Below are positions 46,680-57,790 of a stretch of 64,000 nt of DNA, piece by piece. Made by a program: the position numbers and the translations under genes. Origin of the DNA: Acheta domesticus (lineage: Eukaryota > Arthropoda > Insecta > Orthoptera > Gryllidae); the NCBI GenBank assembly GCA_031308135.1, contig JAHLJT010008756.1, positions 101,210,510-101,274,509 on the forward strand, read 5' to 3'. The notes under the pieces are model-generated. The model did not search any database. It was not told the origin of the DNA and saw only the letters and a program-made list of their open reading frames with translations. Each line of letters opens with the position of its first letter. Within the stretch, counting starts at the first letter, position 1.

Positions 46680-47900
46680 AGTTTTTTGCAATTTTCGAAA
46701 AATAGGGCCTATCAACGAAAATGATGCCTACGTCATTCCCTTCAACGTTCTTCGCACTATTCAACAACAAAATATAATCAAAAAATTTGGAGCCATTTTT
46801 TTTAATTCATAAAATCTCAAAATGGGCTTCATGTAAAGTATCCTCAAATACTAAGATATCGGTTTCAAATTCAAGAGGCCTTGAGACGAGTCAAAACTAT
46901 CGGGGAATATCAATTTTGAAGAAAATCGACCGAACAGTTTAGGCGCTAGCGTTGACCACAGACGGACAGACGGACAGACGGACGGAATGCCGTCAATCGA
47001 TTTTTAAGTATGAAGAAGCAACAAATCATGGATTTTGACTACACCACGAGATAGAGGATTTTTTTTCTTAATTTAGCAACAGATTTTATCCACTTTTCTG
47101 TCACCAGACCCCTGCTATTAGAGATTTTCTGGCGAAAATTCTCCGTTTTCCGCCGCACGATTACATAACTTTCTCTTCTTACGAAGAATTCGTAAGGCGA
47201 GAAAGTAAAAAGAACACGGAAGCCTAATTTTGTTGATATCTCATCAAAGGGATATAAATGAACTGACAAATACTTTATTTTTAAATAGATTTTATGCGTA
47301 TTGATACTGCAATATCTTATTAGGGCAATTTAAATGCTTTTGCATTAATAGCATATTACGGTATGACACGGAATAAAGATACGATATATTTAAAAACTGT
47401 GACATGATATGACTTTTTTATTGTGATATTCGTAATCTACGTATAAAATTGAGTATGTTGCGCATTCTACCTTCCTGGAGTGGTTTGTGTTCTCTACTGT
47501 AATTATCGGCAACACTGCAGTGTTGCGCATCATCATAATTTGAAGCCTCTGATTGCATAATGGAACCTCCTCTTCCCTGTTAGCCGGGAGCTGTTAAGCA
47601 GACAGAAGTATTATTCGTAGTATAGTCAGAATACACGCTCTGTGAGTCCTTGATAAAAATTGATTTACGGCAAAATGTTTGTCCGTCTGTCTGTTTGTGG
47701 ACAACGCTAGCGGCTAAACCGTAGGCAGTGTTTTCTCTAAAATTGATATTCCCCAGTGGATATTTGATGTCGCGGTCCCTTGGATTTGAAATGGATATTT
47801 TAATCGATAAAGTGATGCTTGTCTCATTTTCGGTGCTCTCTCCGTATTTTCGAAAATTGGAAAAATATTCAAAATACTAAATTCGAATTTCCCGCGCTTC
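46680..47900. repeat. Large inverted-arm repeat with GACGGACAGACGGAC motifs
   Basis: The left arm (about 46680-47006) and the right arm (about 47650-47900) are imperfect inverted copies. Both contain ggggaatatcaatttt, ggcgctagcgtt or gccgctagcgtt, and a (gacg)-(gaca) array near the inner end. The arms enclose about 640 bp that includes an imperfect palindrome around gaagaattcgtaaggcgag at about 47190. The architecture suggests a foldback DNA element; borders and target duplication are unresolved. Confidence 0.5.
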
Positions 47901-48528
47901 GTTTGAGGTGGTGTCAGACTGTAAAAGTCATTTGAGAGATGCGTCGTGACAGTTGAATGTTCTGAAAATCTCTTCTCATTGTTTAACTTAATTTTAATTA
48001 ACCTAACAAATTATCTTAATATTGCAAATCGTAAAAAATTAGTAATTTAGTTAGTTTATTAGTATTTATTTATCAGCAATGTTTTAACACAATCTTTCAC
48101 TCTTTTCCTATCAATCTCCGATTGAAGAGTAGCTTACACTACAACTTAAAATCAACATGTAGTAAGCATTTATCTCGCACCTCAAGAAATAGTTTAAAGT
48201 GTTTTTAAATCATTCCTCCAATTAGCTTTTACCCAGAAACTACTTTAATCTTTCTCGGTATGAGCCGGACACACTAACAGTAGGGTCATTCCGATAATTT
48301 TCATTACAATTTGGTTGGTTCACAGAACTTCAGTGGCATTATTTCGTAAACTTGTATGTGCAAAAATAAGGGTTAGCATAGTTCAGCATTTTTTATTATA
48401 TGTATACTATGCCATTATGTAAGTCACAAACAGTGCATATGCAATTTGCACTACATTAAACAAGGAGCCTTGTAACATGGTTTTACACTACAAATAAATA
48501 ATTTGTTTACATTTGCTAATTTTAGGAC
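47901..48528. other. AT-rich, no feature seen
   Basis: No coding frame or recognisable repeat. Confidence 0.5.
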
Positions 48529-49783
48529 TAGGTGAGAACGGGCTAGTTGTGACAGGGGCAAGTTCTGTCATCGTGTTTACGAACCGATCCAATAGAGCTC
48601 GCCTCCTGATAGTTTACATGCACATTTCAAACCTTTGCCTGAGTCTTCTCTTTGAGTTGCTTCGGGAACCGTAGCTTGATTTACTTGTTTACGATCATTT
48701 TGTGTTTTACACGTAGTAAATTAAAAATCGATCGGATAACCTTAGCGACAATTAATCAGAGATATGTTCAACTGCTTAGTATCACTGAAAAACTTACTTT
48801 TTAGAAATAATTTGATGTTTCTGTTTTATATGAATGGCAAAATAACAAAATAAAAAAAGGAAATTCATATTCGCTGTCACTCGGGGCTAGTTGTGGCAGG
48901 TTCTTAGGGGCACATTGTGACAGTGTCACTTCTTGCTCAATATTATTTGCTAATGACAGAGAAGGCAGCATTGCTGTTTCTGGTGTAGAAGATGGGTTAC
49001 CCACATCAGCGGTTAGTCCCTTGCAAATCAGAACTCTTCCTAAAGCAGGTCCTCAAAGAACAACAGTATGAGAACAAAGACTTAGAAATTTGCCATTTAA
49101 ACTGGCATTCTTTTTAAAGAAGGAATTCGATTCCAGCAAAAATGAAAATTAGAGAAATAATCCTTACTTCAAAAAGAAAGAAAAACAAAAAAGCTTGTTG
49201 ATAAAAAGTTAGGCTTCTAAGCAATGATATAGATCTAATATGTCGAAAAAAGCCAAAAGACATCCGAAAGCTCCAATGATGAGGAAGAGTGTATATGTCT
49301 TATTTGTTTAGAACCATTTCAAACATCAAACGGTGGAGAGAACTGGATGCAGTGTATAACTTGTAAGAAATGGGGTCATGAAAACTGTATTAAAAATGAA
49401 GTATATTGTGTTCATATTCATTGCCATTCCGATGTTGAAAACAATTAAGATTAAATCAAAATTAGCATATAAATGGATCAGTATTGTAGAGATATTTCTT
49501 AGATTTGAATATAACAATATTCTATTTTCTTTTACATATGTCACAACATTCCCCAGTTCAATCACAACTTGCCCTGTAGAGGGGCAGGTTGTGACAAAAT
49601 GCACTGCTGCATAAAATTGTTTATATATCATTAAAACATTATGTATTTTAAATACAATTATGTGGACATTTATACAAAGAGCCCTTCTATTTGTTCCATT
49701 TATTGTAAGTTTTAAATTATGGTTCGTACACCCTCAAAAATTAAACAAATTAAAATTGTCATAACTAGCCCCGCTCTCCGCTA
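48529..49783 (+). mobile_element. pogo-like DNA transposon relic (48531-49781)
   Basis: TA flanks both ends (48529-48530, 49782-49783). The left terminus is ggtgagaacgggctagttgt. The right terminus, read inward, is gcggagagcggggctagtta followed by tgaca, an imperfect terminal inverted repeat. Similar gggcaagtt...tgac words recur subterminally. Near 49289-49396 the plus strand encodes ECICLICLEPF and WMQCITCKKWGHENCI, a paired-cysteine plus His/Cys zinc finger like those at the C-terminus of pogo/Tigger-type transposases. It is preceded by LQIRTLPKAGPQR. Multiple stops and the missing DDE core make it inactive. Confidence 0.65.
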
Positions 49784-49998
49784 TAGCGTGACAAGAATGT
49801 AAAGACAAAACACAGTTAATAAATTGTACTTACCAAGTTTGAATATCTATAATTTATAGCACAAAATTGCGCGAAAGATTTGCGGACCACCACAACACAG
49901 TTCTTAAAAATGAATCAATTCCTGGGCCTACTCGTGCTTACGTCATGAAAGCTGCTACTAGACTATAATATTTCAAAGGGCGCTGCAGTAATCCTGAA

Positions 49999-50405
49999 AG
50001 CTAGCGACACACGAACGTTGCAAAACGTACGTTGTTGACGTCCGTCAATTTCATGCACATTGGTTGGCAGACCACATGATCATGATCACCGCCGCGCAAC
50101 GGACGTCAAATGAAACTCAACACACACCCTGTGGTATTCGTATTATGAATGGAACAGCTCCACCATGTATGCCACTCGTTCAATGCAGTTTAACGTACGT
50201 CGCTAGTACTCCGTGAATTCTGCATGGACGCGCCAACAACGTCCGTCAGGAACAACGAACTACAACATTCGGGTAGCGTCCGTTGGGTGCTACGCGACGG
50301 ACGTCACTGTAGCGCTCTAGTATGTTTCTGTCTGTATGCGTCCCTGTGGCGCTATGATGGACACACTTTAACGTCCGTCATTTGATGTTCATGTGTCGTC
50401 AGCCT
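49999..50405. mobile_element. MITE with multiple ACGTCCGTC motifs
   Basis: This 407 bp element has inverted ends (agctagcgacacacgaac on the left; aggctgacgacacatgaac inward from the right). At least five ACGTCCGTC-type words in both orientations lie inside, plus two ACGTACGT variants. A target duplication could not be fixed. The terminal style resembles Harbinger-like MITEs, but this is only a suggestion. Confidence 0.55.
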
Positions 50406-51500
50406 AAAAATAATATGTTCGAGCCAATCACTAGTCAAATACTCAACAGTGCACTACATATACAAATTAATAATATCTTCTTGTATGTGAATGGAGCATT
50501 TTAATTAATATTTTAAATAATTAAAAGAAGTATTGAAGTGTTGTTCCAGAAAAACAATGTTTAATATTATATAATTTTTTGCCTTTTCATTGAGTAGCAG
50601 TACTAATATAGGTTATGTTTACGTCAGCTATTTACACTTCTTCCATTCTGCGATGAATATCAATCCACATTTATTGTATCGAAAGTGAACTATCATCAAA
50701 TAATTTGTGGTTAAGTATGACATACGTTTTTAAGATAAAACTGTTTTCGACAGAACTCGGAAAGAAACTGATAATAACGTCCTTTGTACAGCATCTACTG
50801 AGCCGAGAGCCAGTACTTCCGGTTACTGTGAATTTTGCAGCCCTCGTTAATTAAATACTTCTCAGAATGCCAAATGAGGTATGTTACATTTCATTTCAAC
50901 CGATTCGTCAAAAATGTAATATGTACAGAATAAACAGAAAGATACTTTGAACGAAAAACTTCTTCAAACTCTTTAAGAAAACATAGCAGCGAAAGCTTTT
51001 CCTTAAGACTTCGCACTAATGTAAATTTATTTTATTAAAAAAATAGTCGGTGAAGGACAATATTTTTTACCGTTTTAAAGAACAGAAGTGTTACTTTTAT
51101 TTAATTTTTGTTGCGGGGGGAAGTACTTCGCCATGGTCGAATAATAGAACAAACTGCCTTAACTAGTAAGTCGCTTGGACCCGCCAGGTGCAATAAGTTA
51201 AAAAGAGAAGGAAACAACCTCATACATCCATGCGGGCCGGCGAGTAGCGTGTTCTGACCACTTCCAAATATTTTTTTTCTCGTAAAACATTCGGAAACTT
51301 TCGACTGCACATCTTCGGGTTTTCCAACCAGTTTACTTGCAAGTCCAGAAGCAGTCAAGGTGAAACTTCGGCCCTGACCAGTTTCCACTTTGATGATCAC
51401 TTTGCGGCTTCTTCGAACACACACGTGGCTCGCAGATTTTACCAGTTCGAGTCCTGGCTCTACTGGAATAAAAGTATAGTTCACCCGTTACCAGTTCCAC
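50406..51500. other. AT-rich sequence; one 127-codon minus frame without support
   Basis: The minus frame 51101-51484 has fairly balanced composition but a non-ATG start, no known domain and no splice or promoter context. A box-B-like agttcgagtcctgg lies at about 51445 on the plus strand. Confidence 0.35.
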
Positions 51501-51756
51501 CGCTACTCTGTGCGTTCAACAGTCTCCCGCGACGTCAACGCCCTCAGGACCGGAGTTTCAACTGTGGCAAAGGCATTGACCGACATTATCGGCGACCAAC
51601 ACGGCACCGTCACCGACCAGCGAGCCTTTCACACAGCCCCTGCCGCGGGGGCAGTGCGGCCTGCAGCTGTGCTCACTGCCCACCTTCGCGCCGAAGAACA
51701 CTTGGGTTTTGTAACGGGTCACGCGACGGCGCAGACACACTCATTATACAGGTTCC
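51501..51756. other. Moderately GC-rich segment
   Basis: Two overlapping plus frames (88 and 115 codons) and minus frames are open. None shows a recognised motif, and the starts are non-ATG. It leads directly into the tandem repeat that follows. Confidence 0.35.
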
Positions 51757-52580
51757 ATTACGACAACTATAAGTAATTGTCCAAACGCTAGAAGAATATA
51801 GTTGCGGGTCAAGTAAAAGGCATGTTCTATTTGTAATGTAGACGTCATATGACTGTACGCCACTCAACACGTTATGGAGAGTGCGTTAAAAGAACGATTG
51901 AATTGTGATTTGTTGTTAAAACCGATGAATCAGACATGAAAAATATGCTTCCGTTAAATCAAATGCAAGGCACTATTACGACAACTAAGAGTAACTGTGC
52001 AAACAGTAGAACATTAAGATACGGGGGTCAAGTAAAGGGTAAGTACTATTTGCAACCCAAACTTATCACAGTTGATGACTCATGCGTTGAAGGAGAGTGT
52101 TTGCTTGCTTAGTGATTCAGGGCGCGCCAACGGCTGTCATTAGTTCCGTAAATGTAGCGCATGTTTTATCGTGGGAGGTGATGGTGATCTTCCCCTACTG
52201 ATGAGGGTAAGCCTTCCCCTGATAATGAGATTCGGTGCCGACCTAGCAGTCAGTCTGGTCGAGTTTTCCCCAACCAGACATCTCCCACCTCCGAGGCTCC
52301 GTCCTAGCCGGGACAAATTATAAGAGAGTGAATTATCGATCAATTGAATTGCTCTTTGTTGTTAAAAACGAAGAATCTTAAGTGAAGGGCGAGACTCCAT
52401 TCAGCCAAGGGCTAAGCCCCATCTAAACGCTACGAGAGCATAGTTGCAGATCAGGTAAAAGGCGTGTACCATTTGCAATGTAAAGTCATACGCCATTCAT
52501 TTGACATATTGAATGAGAGTGTATTTTCGAACGATTAATTGTGGTTTGTTGAACACGAAGAATTCTAAGTAGATAGCGAG
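51757..52580. repeat. Degenerate tandem repeat, unit about 200-230 bp, interrupted by a SINE
   Basis: The series attacgacaacta, gggtcaagtaaa, tatttg(t/c)aa, gagagtg and ttgttgttaaaa recurs at about 51765-51935 and 51972-52100, resuming 52325-52370. A further partial series (agatcaggtaaa...ttgcaatgtaaagtcatacgccattc) lies at 52430-52575. A truncated SINE-A (52117-52321) sits inside the second unit. Confidence 0.6.
52117..52321 (-). mobile_element. SINE-A copy 9, tail half only
   Basis: It starts gattcagggcgcgccaac and stops at cgggacaaatta, lacking the body and tRNA-like head. It is nested in a tandem-repeat unit. Confidence 0.65.
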
Positions 52581-52689
52581 TTATAAGCGGAGATGTGAGA
52601 AACGGCTGGCGGCGTGTTGCCTGTTTTCTCACAAATGGTCCTGAAGATTCGGTGCAAAGACATTTCTAGAAAACAACTAAATGATTAAT

Positions 52690-53020
52690 CGCCGAGGGTC
52701 GAAGCGTTTGTGTGGAGCATTCAAAAAATCTGCTCGGAAGAGGAAAAAGGTTGTCGCCTGTCTATGTTCAGACGTCGGGCCTCCGAACTTCCACTTTCTC
52801 TGGTCCTCATTAGTGAGATTATGGGCGGCTCGTCGCATCGCGCTTTATTCGCGTCACCGAGAGCGAAGACGCCGTTCCGAGGGCGAAAACGGCTTTCTCC
52901 TGACGCGGCGTAAAACCCTTATCTGCGACCGCACCCCTCGCCCAACATTCGCCGTCCGCCGATCGTCGCCACTCCCCGCCTCCAGCTCCTTACCTCAGGG
53001 GCAAAGCCAAGGTAGCGCGT
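52690..53020. other. GC-rich, CpG-dense island
   Basis: A sharp composition shift with cgccg and gcgtc words. A 141-codon plus frame has no motif and a weak start, so it is not called. Confidence 0.45.
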
Positions 53021-53047
53021 GCACAAAGTACCAGGAGATTGATTGGT

Positions 53048-53499
53048 TTAATGTTTCCGGATGCGACTACTGCTCAGGTCGTTCGTCTCGTACGTGTAAT
53101 GCATGATTCTATCGCGGGAGATAGCGGTGATCTTTCCTAGCTGGACGGCGAGATCCGGCGACAACCTACACGACGACTAGCGAGGTTTACTCTAACCAGG
53201 TATCTACCACCAGCGGGGACACCGTCCCAGACGGGACAATCTCTAAGTCCCTGACTGGTTTCCCGGCATGTCTGGTAGTGAAGTGCATGTAATTGTGTGT
53301 GTGTAAGTAAGGGATGAGAGTAGGACAACGAAGAGAATGGAAATATCGCGTGCCCGTTTGTTATGATACTGCTCCGGCATTTGACTGGTTTTGAGAGAAG
53401 GTACCGCGACCGGTAATTTGGACCACCGTCGGGACTCGAAACCCTATGACTCCCGCCTCAGTGGCATCATCCATTGATGCTCTGAGCCACCCAAGCGGT
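53048..53499 (-). mobile_element. SINE-A copy 10, nearly full length
   Basis: The tail ccggatgcgactactgc is at about 53056 and the head ends tctgagccacccaagcggt at 53499. Box B (gggactcgaaacc) is at about 53435 with a one-base insertion. The middle of the body has a short deletion. Confidence 0.7.
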
Positions 53500-53739
53500 A
53501 AAGGACGAGGAGAGATGGCCTGAAGGGATACTGGAAAAAGATATGCGTAATGAGCGGACGGGTGTTTCGGAGATGGAATGGAAGGACGCTGGCAGAGATG
53601 ACGACGACAGGACCAGGTCCGAGGAGGCAGCGGAAGGATTTTTGAGGAGGATGTCAGTTAGCGATAGCCTAAGCAAGCATTAGCAGTTAATGCGAAAGTG
53701 ACGGGATCAGCAACGGAATAAAAAAGACGTCTACCGGAG

Positions 53740-54060
53740 TGAAAGGAGGAGGACCCAAACGGCCCGCGCGGTGGTCCTGCCGAAGCCCCTTGAAATGTGC
53801 AGAGGGCAGCCCGAAAACAAGGATCGGCGGCGGAGTGGCGTGGCGGGGCGGGGCATTCGGTTTCTCCGGCGTGTCGCCCGGCCAGACGGGTCGGCGGGCA
53901 GTGGGCGGCGGGCGGCGGGCGGCGAGCAGTGGGCGAGCGGGCGAGTGCGTGAAGCAGGTGCCGCGGGGGGGGGGGCGGGGGGGCGTCGGGCGGGGGGGGC
54001 GTGTCGGGCTCCGGGGGCGCGGCCGCTCACTATAAAGCGGCGCCCGAGCGAGCCCCCTGC
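53740..54060 (+). promoter_or_regulatory. GC-rich proximal promoter region
   Basis: A CpG-dense segment with runs of G (53965-53998) leads straight into a TATA box at 54031. Together with the initiator and exon below, it is the best-supported promoter in the window. The G-runs could form quadruplex structures. Confidence 0.45.
54031..54036 (+). promoter_or_regulatory. TATA box
   Basis: TATAAA in the context ctcactataaagcggc. It is isolated in otherwise TA-free GC-rich DNA and lies 30 bases upstream of a CAGT initiator-like sequence (A at 54061), the expected arthropod core-promoter spacing. Confidence 0.55.
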
Positions 54061-54095
54061 AGTGCACTCGGAGCAGCGTCATGGCCTCCCGCACG
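54061..54095 (+). CDS. Candidate first exon: 20 nt leader plus ATG and five codons, then a splice donor
   Basis: The predicted start site is the A of gcagtgc at 54061. The ATG at 54081 opens Met-Ala-Ser-Arg-Thr and is followed at 54096 by GTGAGT, a strong 5' splice site, leaving phase 0. A very short first coding exon after a TATA/Inr promoter is common in arthropod secreted-protein genes such as cuticle proteins, where the first intron splits the signal peptide. That identity is only a guess. No convincing second exon was found before the contig end at 58236; one acceptor-like site (ttttcag at about 54752-54758) leads to a stop after 13 codons. The rest of the gene would lie beyond this contig. 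Confidence 0.42.
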
Positions 54096-54984
54096 GTGAG
54101 TAGCCAAGGCCACGGACGACCTCGCGCCTCGCTCGTTCACTTCCGTTTAGTGCTCCATTCAGTGCTCGAGAGGGACATCATCGGCGCCATTTGCGGTATC
54201 TGAAGCATCTTGGGTTCATCTTCTCACTGTGGCACCACAGCCCAAATCGAGATTTAATTTTTAAGTAATAATTACGGGTTATTCATATTTGGTAAATCAG
54301 TGCACCCGAAGCTTGAGACTTTATTTGAGAATGGCTGAGATTTGATATTGGAGAAACGATTTAGATACAATTGAGACTTGGTATTTGAGTACACCTGAGG
54401 CATTGAATGTTCATCATTTGGTGCTCAGCTCAAATCGAGGCCCCGTACCACAGGAGTTGTTCTAGATCATGGCTAATGGGCCATATAACAGATGGCAATC
54501 ACCCGACCGGCGGATCACCCGATTGGGGATCACATCGTCCGACAATAGCAGTGAGCGGAAAGCAGTGAGGTTAGAATGGGGAAGGATCGGGCAAGCATTA
54601 ATCGCGCAACTTTTCTTGACCGATGGCTTGGAGAAATGCGGGTAGATTGGGGGTATTAGTTACATCAGCCACTAGATTTTATGGAGCAATGCCAATCTCT
54701 GAAATATCAGCCATACCTTCGCAACTTTCTCAATAATTTGAGTTCTAATTTTTCAGGAGTTCGAGGTATCTCCTGTAATGGATCTGGATCTGATTTAGCC
54801 ATTTCTTTAGATTTTGTTTAAAAACGTACATCAGGAGTTCTCAGTTTCAACAGTAAATAGATTTTATTACGCGCCAATGAAGATGTGTTTGGAATGTCAT
54901 CAGTGCTGGCTGCGAGCATTTGCCTTCAACTGTTTTTTTCAAGGGAGGGGGAAGCAAGATTATCGGTCAAGAAAAGTTGCGCAG
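54096..54984 (+). other. Possible first intron, no other feature
   Basis: Non-coding sequence following the GTGAGT donor. Moderately AT-rich with no recognised repeat. Confidence 0.35.
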
Positions 54985-55128
54985 GTAATACCATGTCCTG
55001 GTGAGGCATCTGCAATCGATCGGAGGGAAGTTTGGAAATCAAAGCAGCCGGCATTTAGAATTCTCTTTCAAGCGGAGGTACCATCCGCCCAGTCGGAACT
55101 CGAGTCTTCGACTTGCCGGTCAACAAAA
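54985..55128 (-). mobile_element. SINE-A copy 11, decayed head half
   Basis: It holds the words gatcggagggaagtttggaaa, agcagccggcatttagaattc and cggaactcgagtc in family order. Strongly diverged and truncated. Confidence 0.45.
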
Positions 55129-55955
55129 CGTCAGTGAGGAGTAGCAACTACTATATTACTGCCCGGCCATTCGGCTGTCACTATTATTTTTGCCAAAATA
55201 CTGAATAATTATGGTTTTGTGAATTTGATATTCTCTTCTCGCCATGATGTGTATATAATATCCATATAATTCATGCAGTATAATTTTAACAGTACAAGAG
55301 ATTATTATACAATTCTAACGCATGATCTCTTCAAGGCATGTTACACATAAATACTTATCATGCATCATCGTTATCATTATTGTCGCGTAATTACTTCTTC
55401 ACACTTAGACCATATCTGCTGAGATTCGTTAATTGATAAGCACGACTAGCTGGTTATAGTGAAAAATATTAACTTTGAAATTGAATTGAAGTGCTCTTCT
55501 AATTGGAGAGATTGAGCATCTTCATTGCTGGTTAAGAATTTTTGATGGATTCAGAACTCACAGCAAAGAAAGTTTGGAAGCATAGTCAATGGCGTGGCCA
55601 GAAGAGAAATATATGATTTTGAAACAGAATTGATGTTGTAACAAACGATTCCGAACCAAGTTAATAGTAGACGTATGTAGCACCCAACATAAATTCGCAT
55701 ATTTTGAACTCTCTTAAACCGGCATGTTTTGCAAGCTCCCATATTTTGAAAGCTCTTAACTCTAACTTCGTTTTCGATCCTGTTCTTGAAATGGTTAAAA
55801 ATGTTCATTACATAAACTATGCCGTAGTTTGTTTGAAAATATTTCAAGACATGCAGTCACCTGCTTCATGGTTATTATAGAGGTATTTAGTCCTCCCTTG
55901 CTGCTTCTTATTCGTCACCGTCAACATAATCATCATTATCATTTTTTGATACGCA
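55129..55955. other. AT-rich, no feature seen
   Basis: No coding frame or recognisable repeat. Confidence 0.5.
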
Positions 55956-55959
55956 AATA

Positions 55960-56262
55960 GGCCGTCTTGGACCACGCGTGAATCATCGTGCACTTACCGG
56001 GGCTCTTAACATTAATCTCGGTGGCAGGTGAATGTAATTTATCAAGGGATCAGCATTCACTGGATCCTATTTTCATCCTTCAGGGGTGTTAGCCCTGAGG
56101 TATGGAAGATGAAATGATGATCATAATGAGGAATGAAAAGACGACTCACAGATTGAGACAACACAAACACACCCATGCACAAGGAATGTTTCGAACTCAC
56201 GATCCTTCCGTCCGAGATCGCCACAGCACTACTGGCTTAGCGATCTCGGCTATCCGAGATCA
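55960..56262 (-). mobile_element. tRNA-derived SINE with microsatellite at its head side
   Basis: On the minus strand, tagccgagatcg resembles box A and gttcgaaac (near 56190) is a perfect GWTCRANNC box B. The body runs to about 55960 with ggggctcttaacattaatc on the plus strand. It directly abuts the ATC/ATT repeat at 56263. Only one copy is in the window, so the family call is tentative. Confidence 0.4.
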
Positions 56263-56274
56263 TCATCATCATCA

Positions 56275-56306
<32 letters not shown>

Positions 56307-56310
56307 GTTA
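56260..56310. repeat. (ATC)n(ATT)n compound microsatellite
   Basis: Six ATC-type units followed by about ten ATT units at the junction between the SINE and the LINE relic. Confidence 0.95.
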
Positions 56311-57790
56311 ATAATAATATTATTCCTCTTCTGCAGGACTAAAGATGATACGAGTAGGTTGAATATAAATATATTCCAAGTTGCAACCAGTTTCCTAATG
56401 AGCAGTTCTAGAACTCTCGGTACCTCTACAATACATTGCGTAAAAATTTGGGCTGTTTCCATTAAAGAAATGTCTTACACTTCCCAGCCTTTTGAATGTA
56501 CTTAGAGTTTAGTCAAGTTATTACATAAATTTTGCGAAAAAAATTACAAAGCTCCGATAACTATCGGAACGACCTATGATTTACGCCCCACATTCGGATG
56601 ATTTCGATTTTCCAATTCTTGTATTTAAGACGTTTCACTGCCTCCCTGGTTACGACGTCTGATCGAACGACAACAGCCACATCTACAAGTAGACAAGTTT
56701 TTCTCTCCAAATCTCGGATAATAATAATTCCTTTTTTTCCGCTATCTTGCTCAGTTTGAATTTGTTGGTTGTACAGTATTGTACGTCACCGGTTTGGTAA
56801 GTGTTCCTACCACTTGGAGCATGTGTTCAGAAATTCGAGAGCGGTACAGATCTGTCAGTGGAGGTAACCACACCCTGTCGTATCTTTTCAAGTATTCGGT
56901 CTTTGCTAGAATTGAACAAACTGAGATGATATGATTAACGGTTTCTACTTGTTCCTGCAAATGAGGCATTTATCATCTTGGGAAACTTTGAGAACCGCTT
57001 TATCATAATGTTCTTATTGTCAATGCCTCATCTTAGGCAGCTATTACAAGTGCTTCCGATTCTGGCTTCATTCTTACCCGTTTAAGCTAGATAAATAATT
57101 GATCTTCATTGATCAGCTCCATTATTGTTAGACATTATCCATGGAGTGGTTTGTCTCTCCCCGATTTCTTTAACAATTTTTGTTTCTCACATTTCATGTT
57201 AAACACACATAAAAAGTTCAGTGTCTGTGTTATTCTGCGTGTCGTACATAGACTTTTCCACAATTCTTCTTGGAACACTAACAATGCCTATGTTCCCATT
57301 CTTCAGTCAGATTTTATAGCCTCATTAGTACGGCATCTTGATGACTGACTACATACTTTCCCATCCCGACTATTCCATTGTGCCAGAAGACTTCAATTTG
57401 TCTGAGGTCTCTTCCTCCTCCTTACGTAGCACATGAATTCTATGTACTTCAGCTCGAGGGTGGGCGACTGATGACACCTTCGATGATGAATTTTTTAAAG
57501 CATAAGCCGTTTTTTGCGATTCATGATTGGAATTTCTCACTCTGTACAGCGACTACTCCGTCACTGCACTTGGCTACATGAATCGCCATAGTACCTACGG
57601 CAGATATTTTATTCCTGGAGTTCAGAACGGACTGCAGGATAAGTTTCTCTCTTCTGTAGTATTCCCTGCAATTCTCCCTTTTGTTGTGTCGTTTGTGTGT
57701 TCTCTCACTTTCTCAGTGCCCAGATGTTTGTAAGTTTTACCTGGCTGAAGATCTTGAAACACAGTGTGCATATCAACATCAGTGGTACCT
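56310..57790 (-). pseudogene. R4/Dong-like non-LTR retrotransposon relic, RT C-terminus through endonuclease
   Basis: Minus-strand translation gives, in order, VFQDLQPGKTYKHLG (about 57750), HPRAEVHRIHVLRKEE (about 57440), and VETVNHIISVCSILAKTEYL (about 56930), part of a CCHC-like motif. It then gives DVAVVVRSDVVTREAVKRLK (about 56660) resembling the restriction-like endonuclease, and VVPIVIGAL (about 56575). These blocks are collinear with R2/R4-type elements that carry CCHC and restriction-like endonuclease domains after the RT. Numerous stops and frameshifts show that it is long dead. Related fragments lie at 28385-28490 and 30489-31380. Confidence 0.65.

Noticed and set aside
51101..51484. 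127-codon minus frame with balanced composition
   Set aside because: No recognised domain, non-ATG start and no exon borders; left as unassigned.
54752..54800. Second exon for the 54081 gene start, after acceptor ttttcag
   Set aside because: The joined frame would stop after 13 further codons and does not continue a signal peptide.
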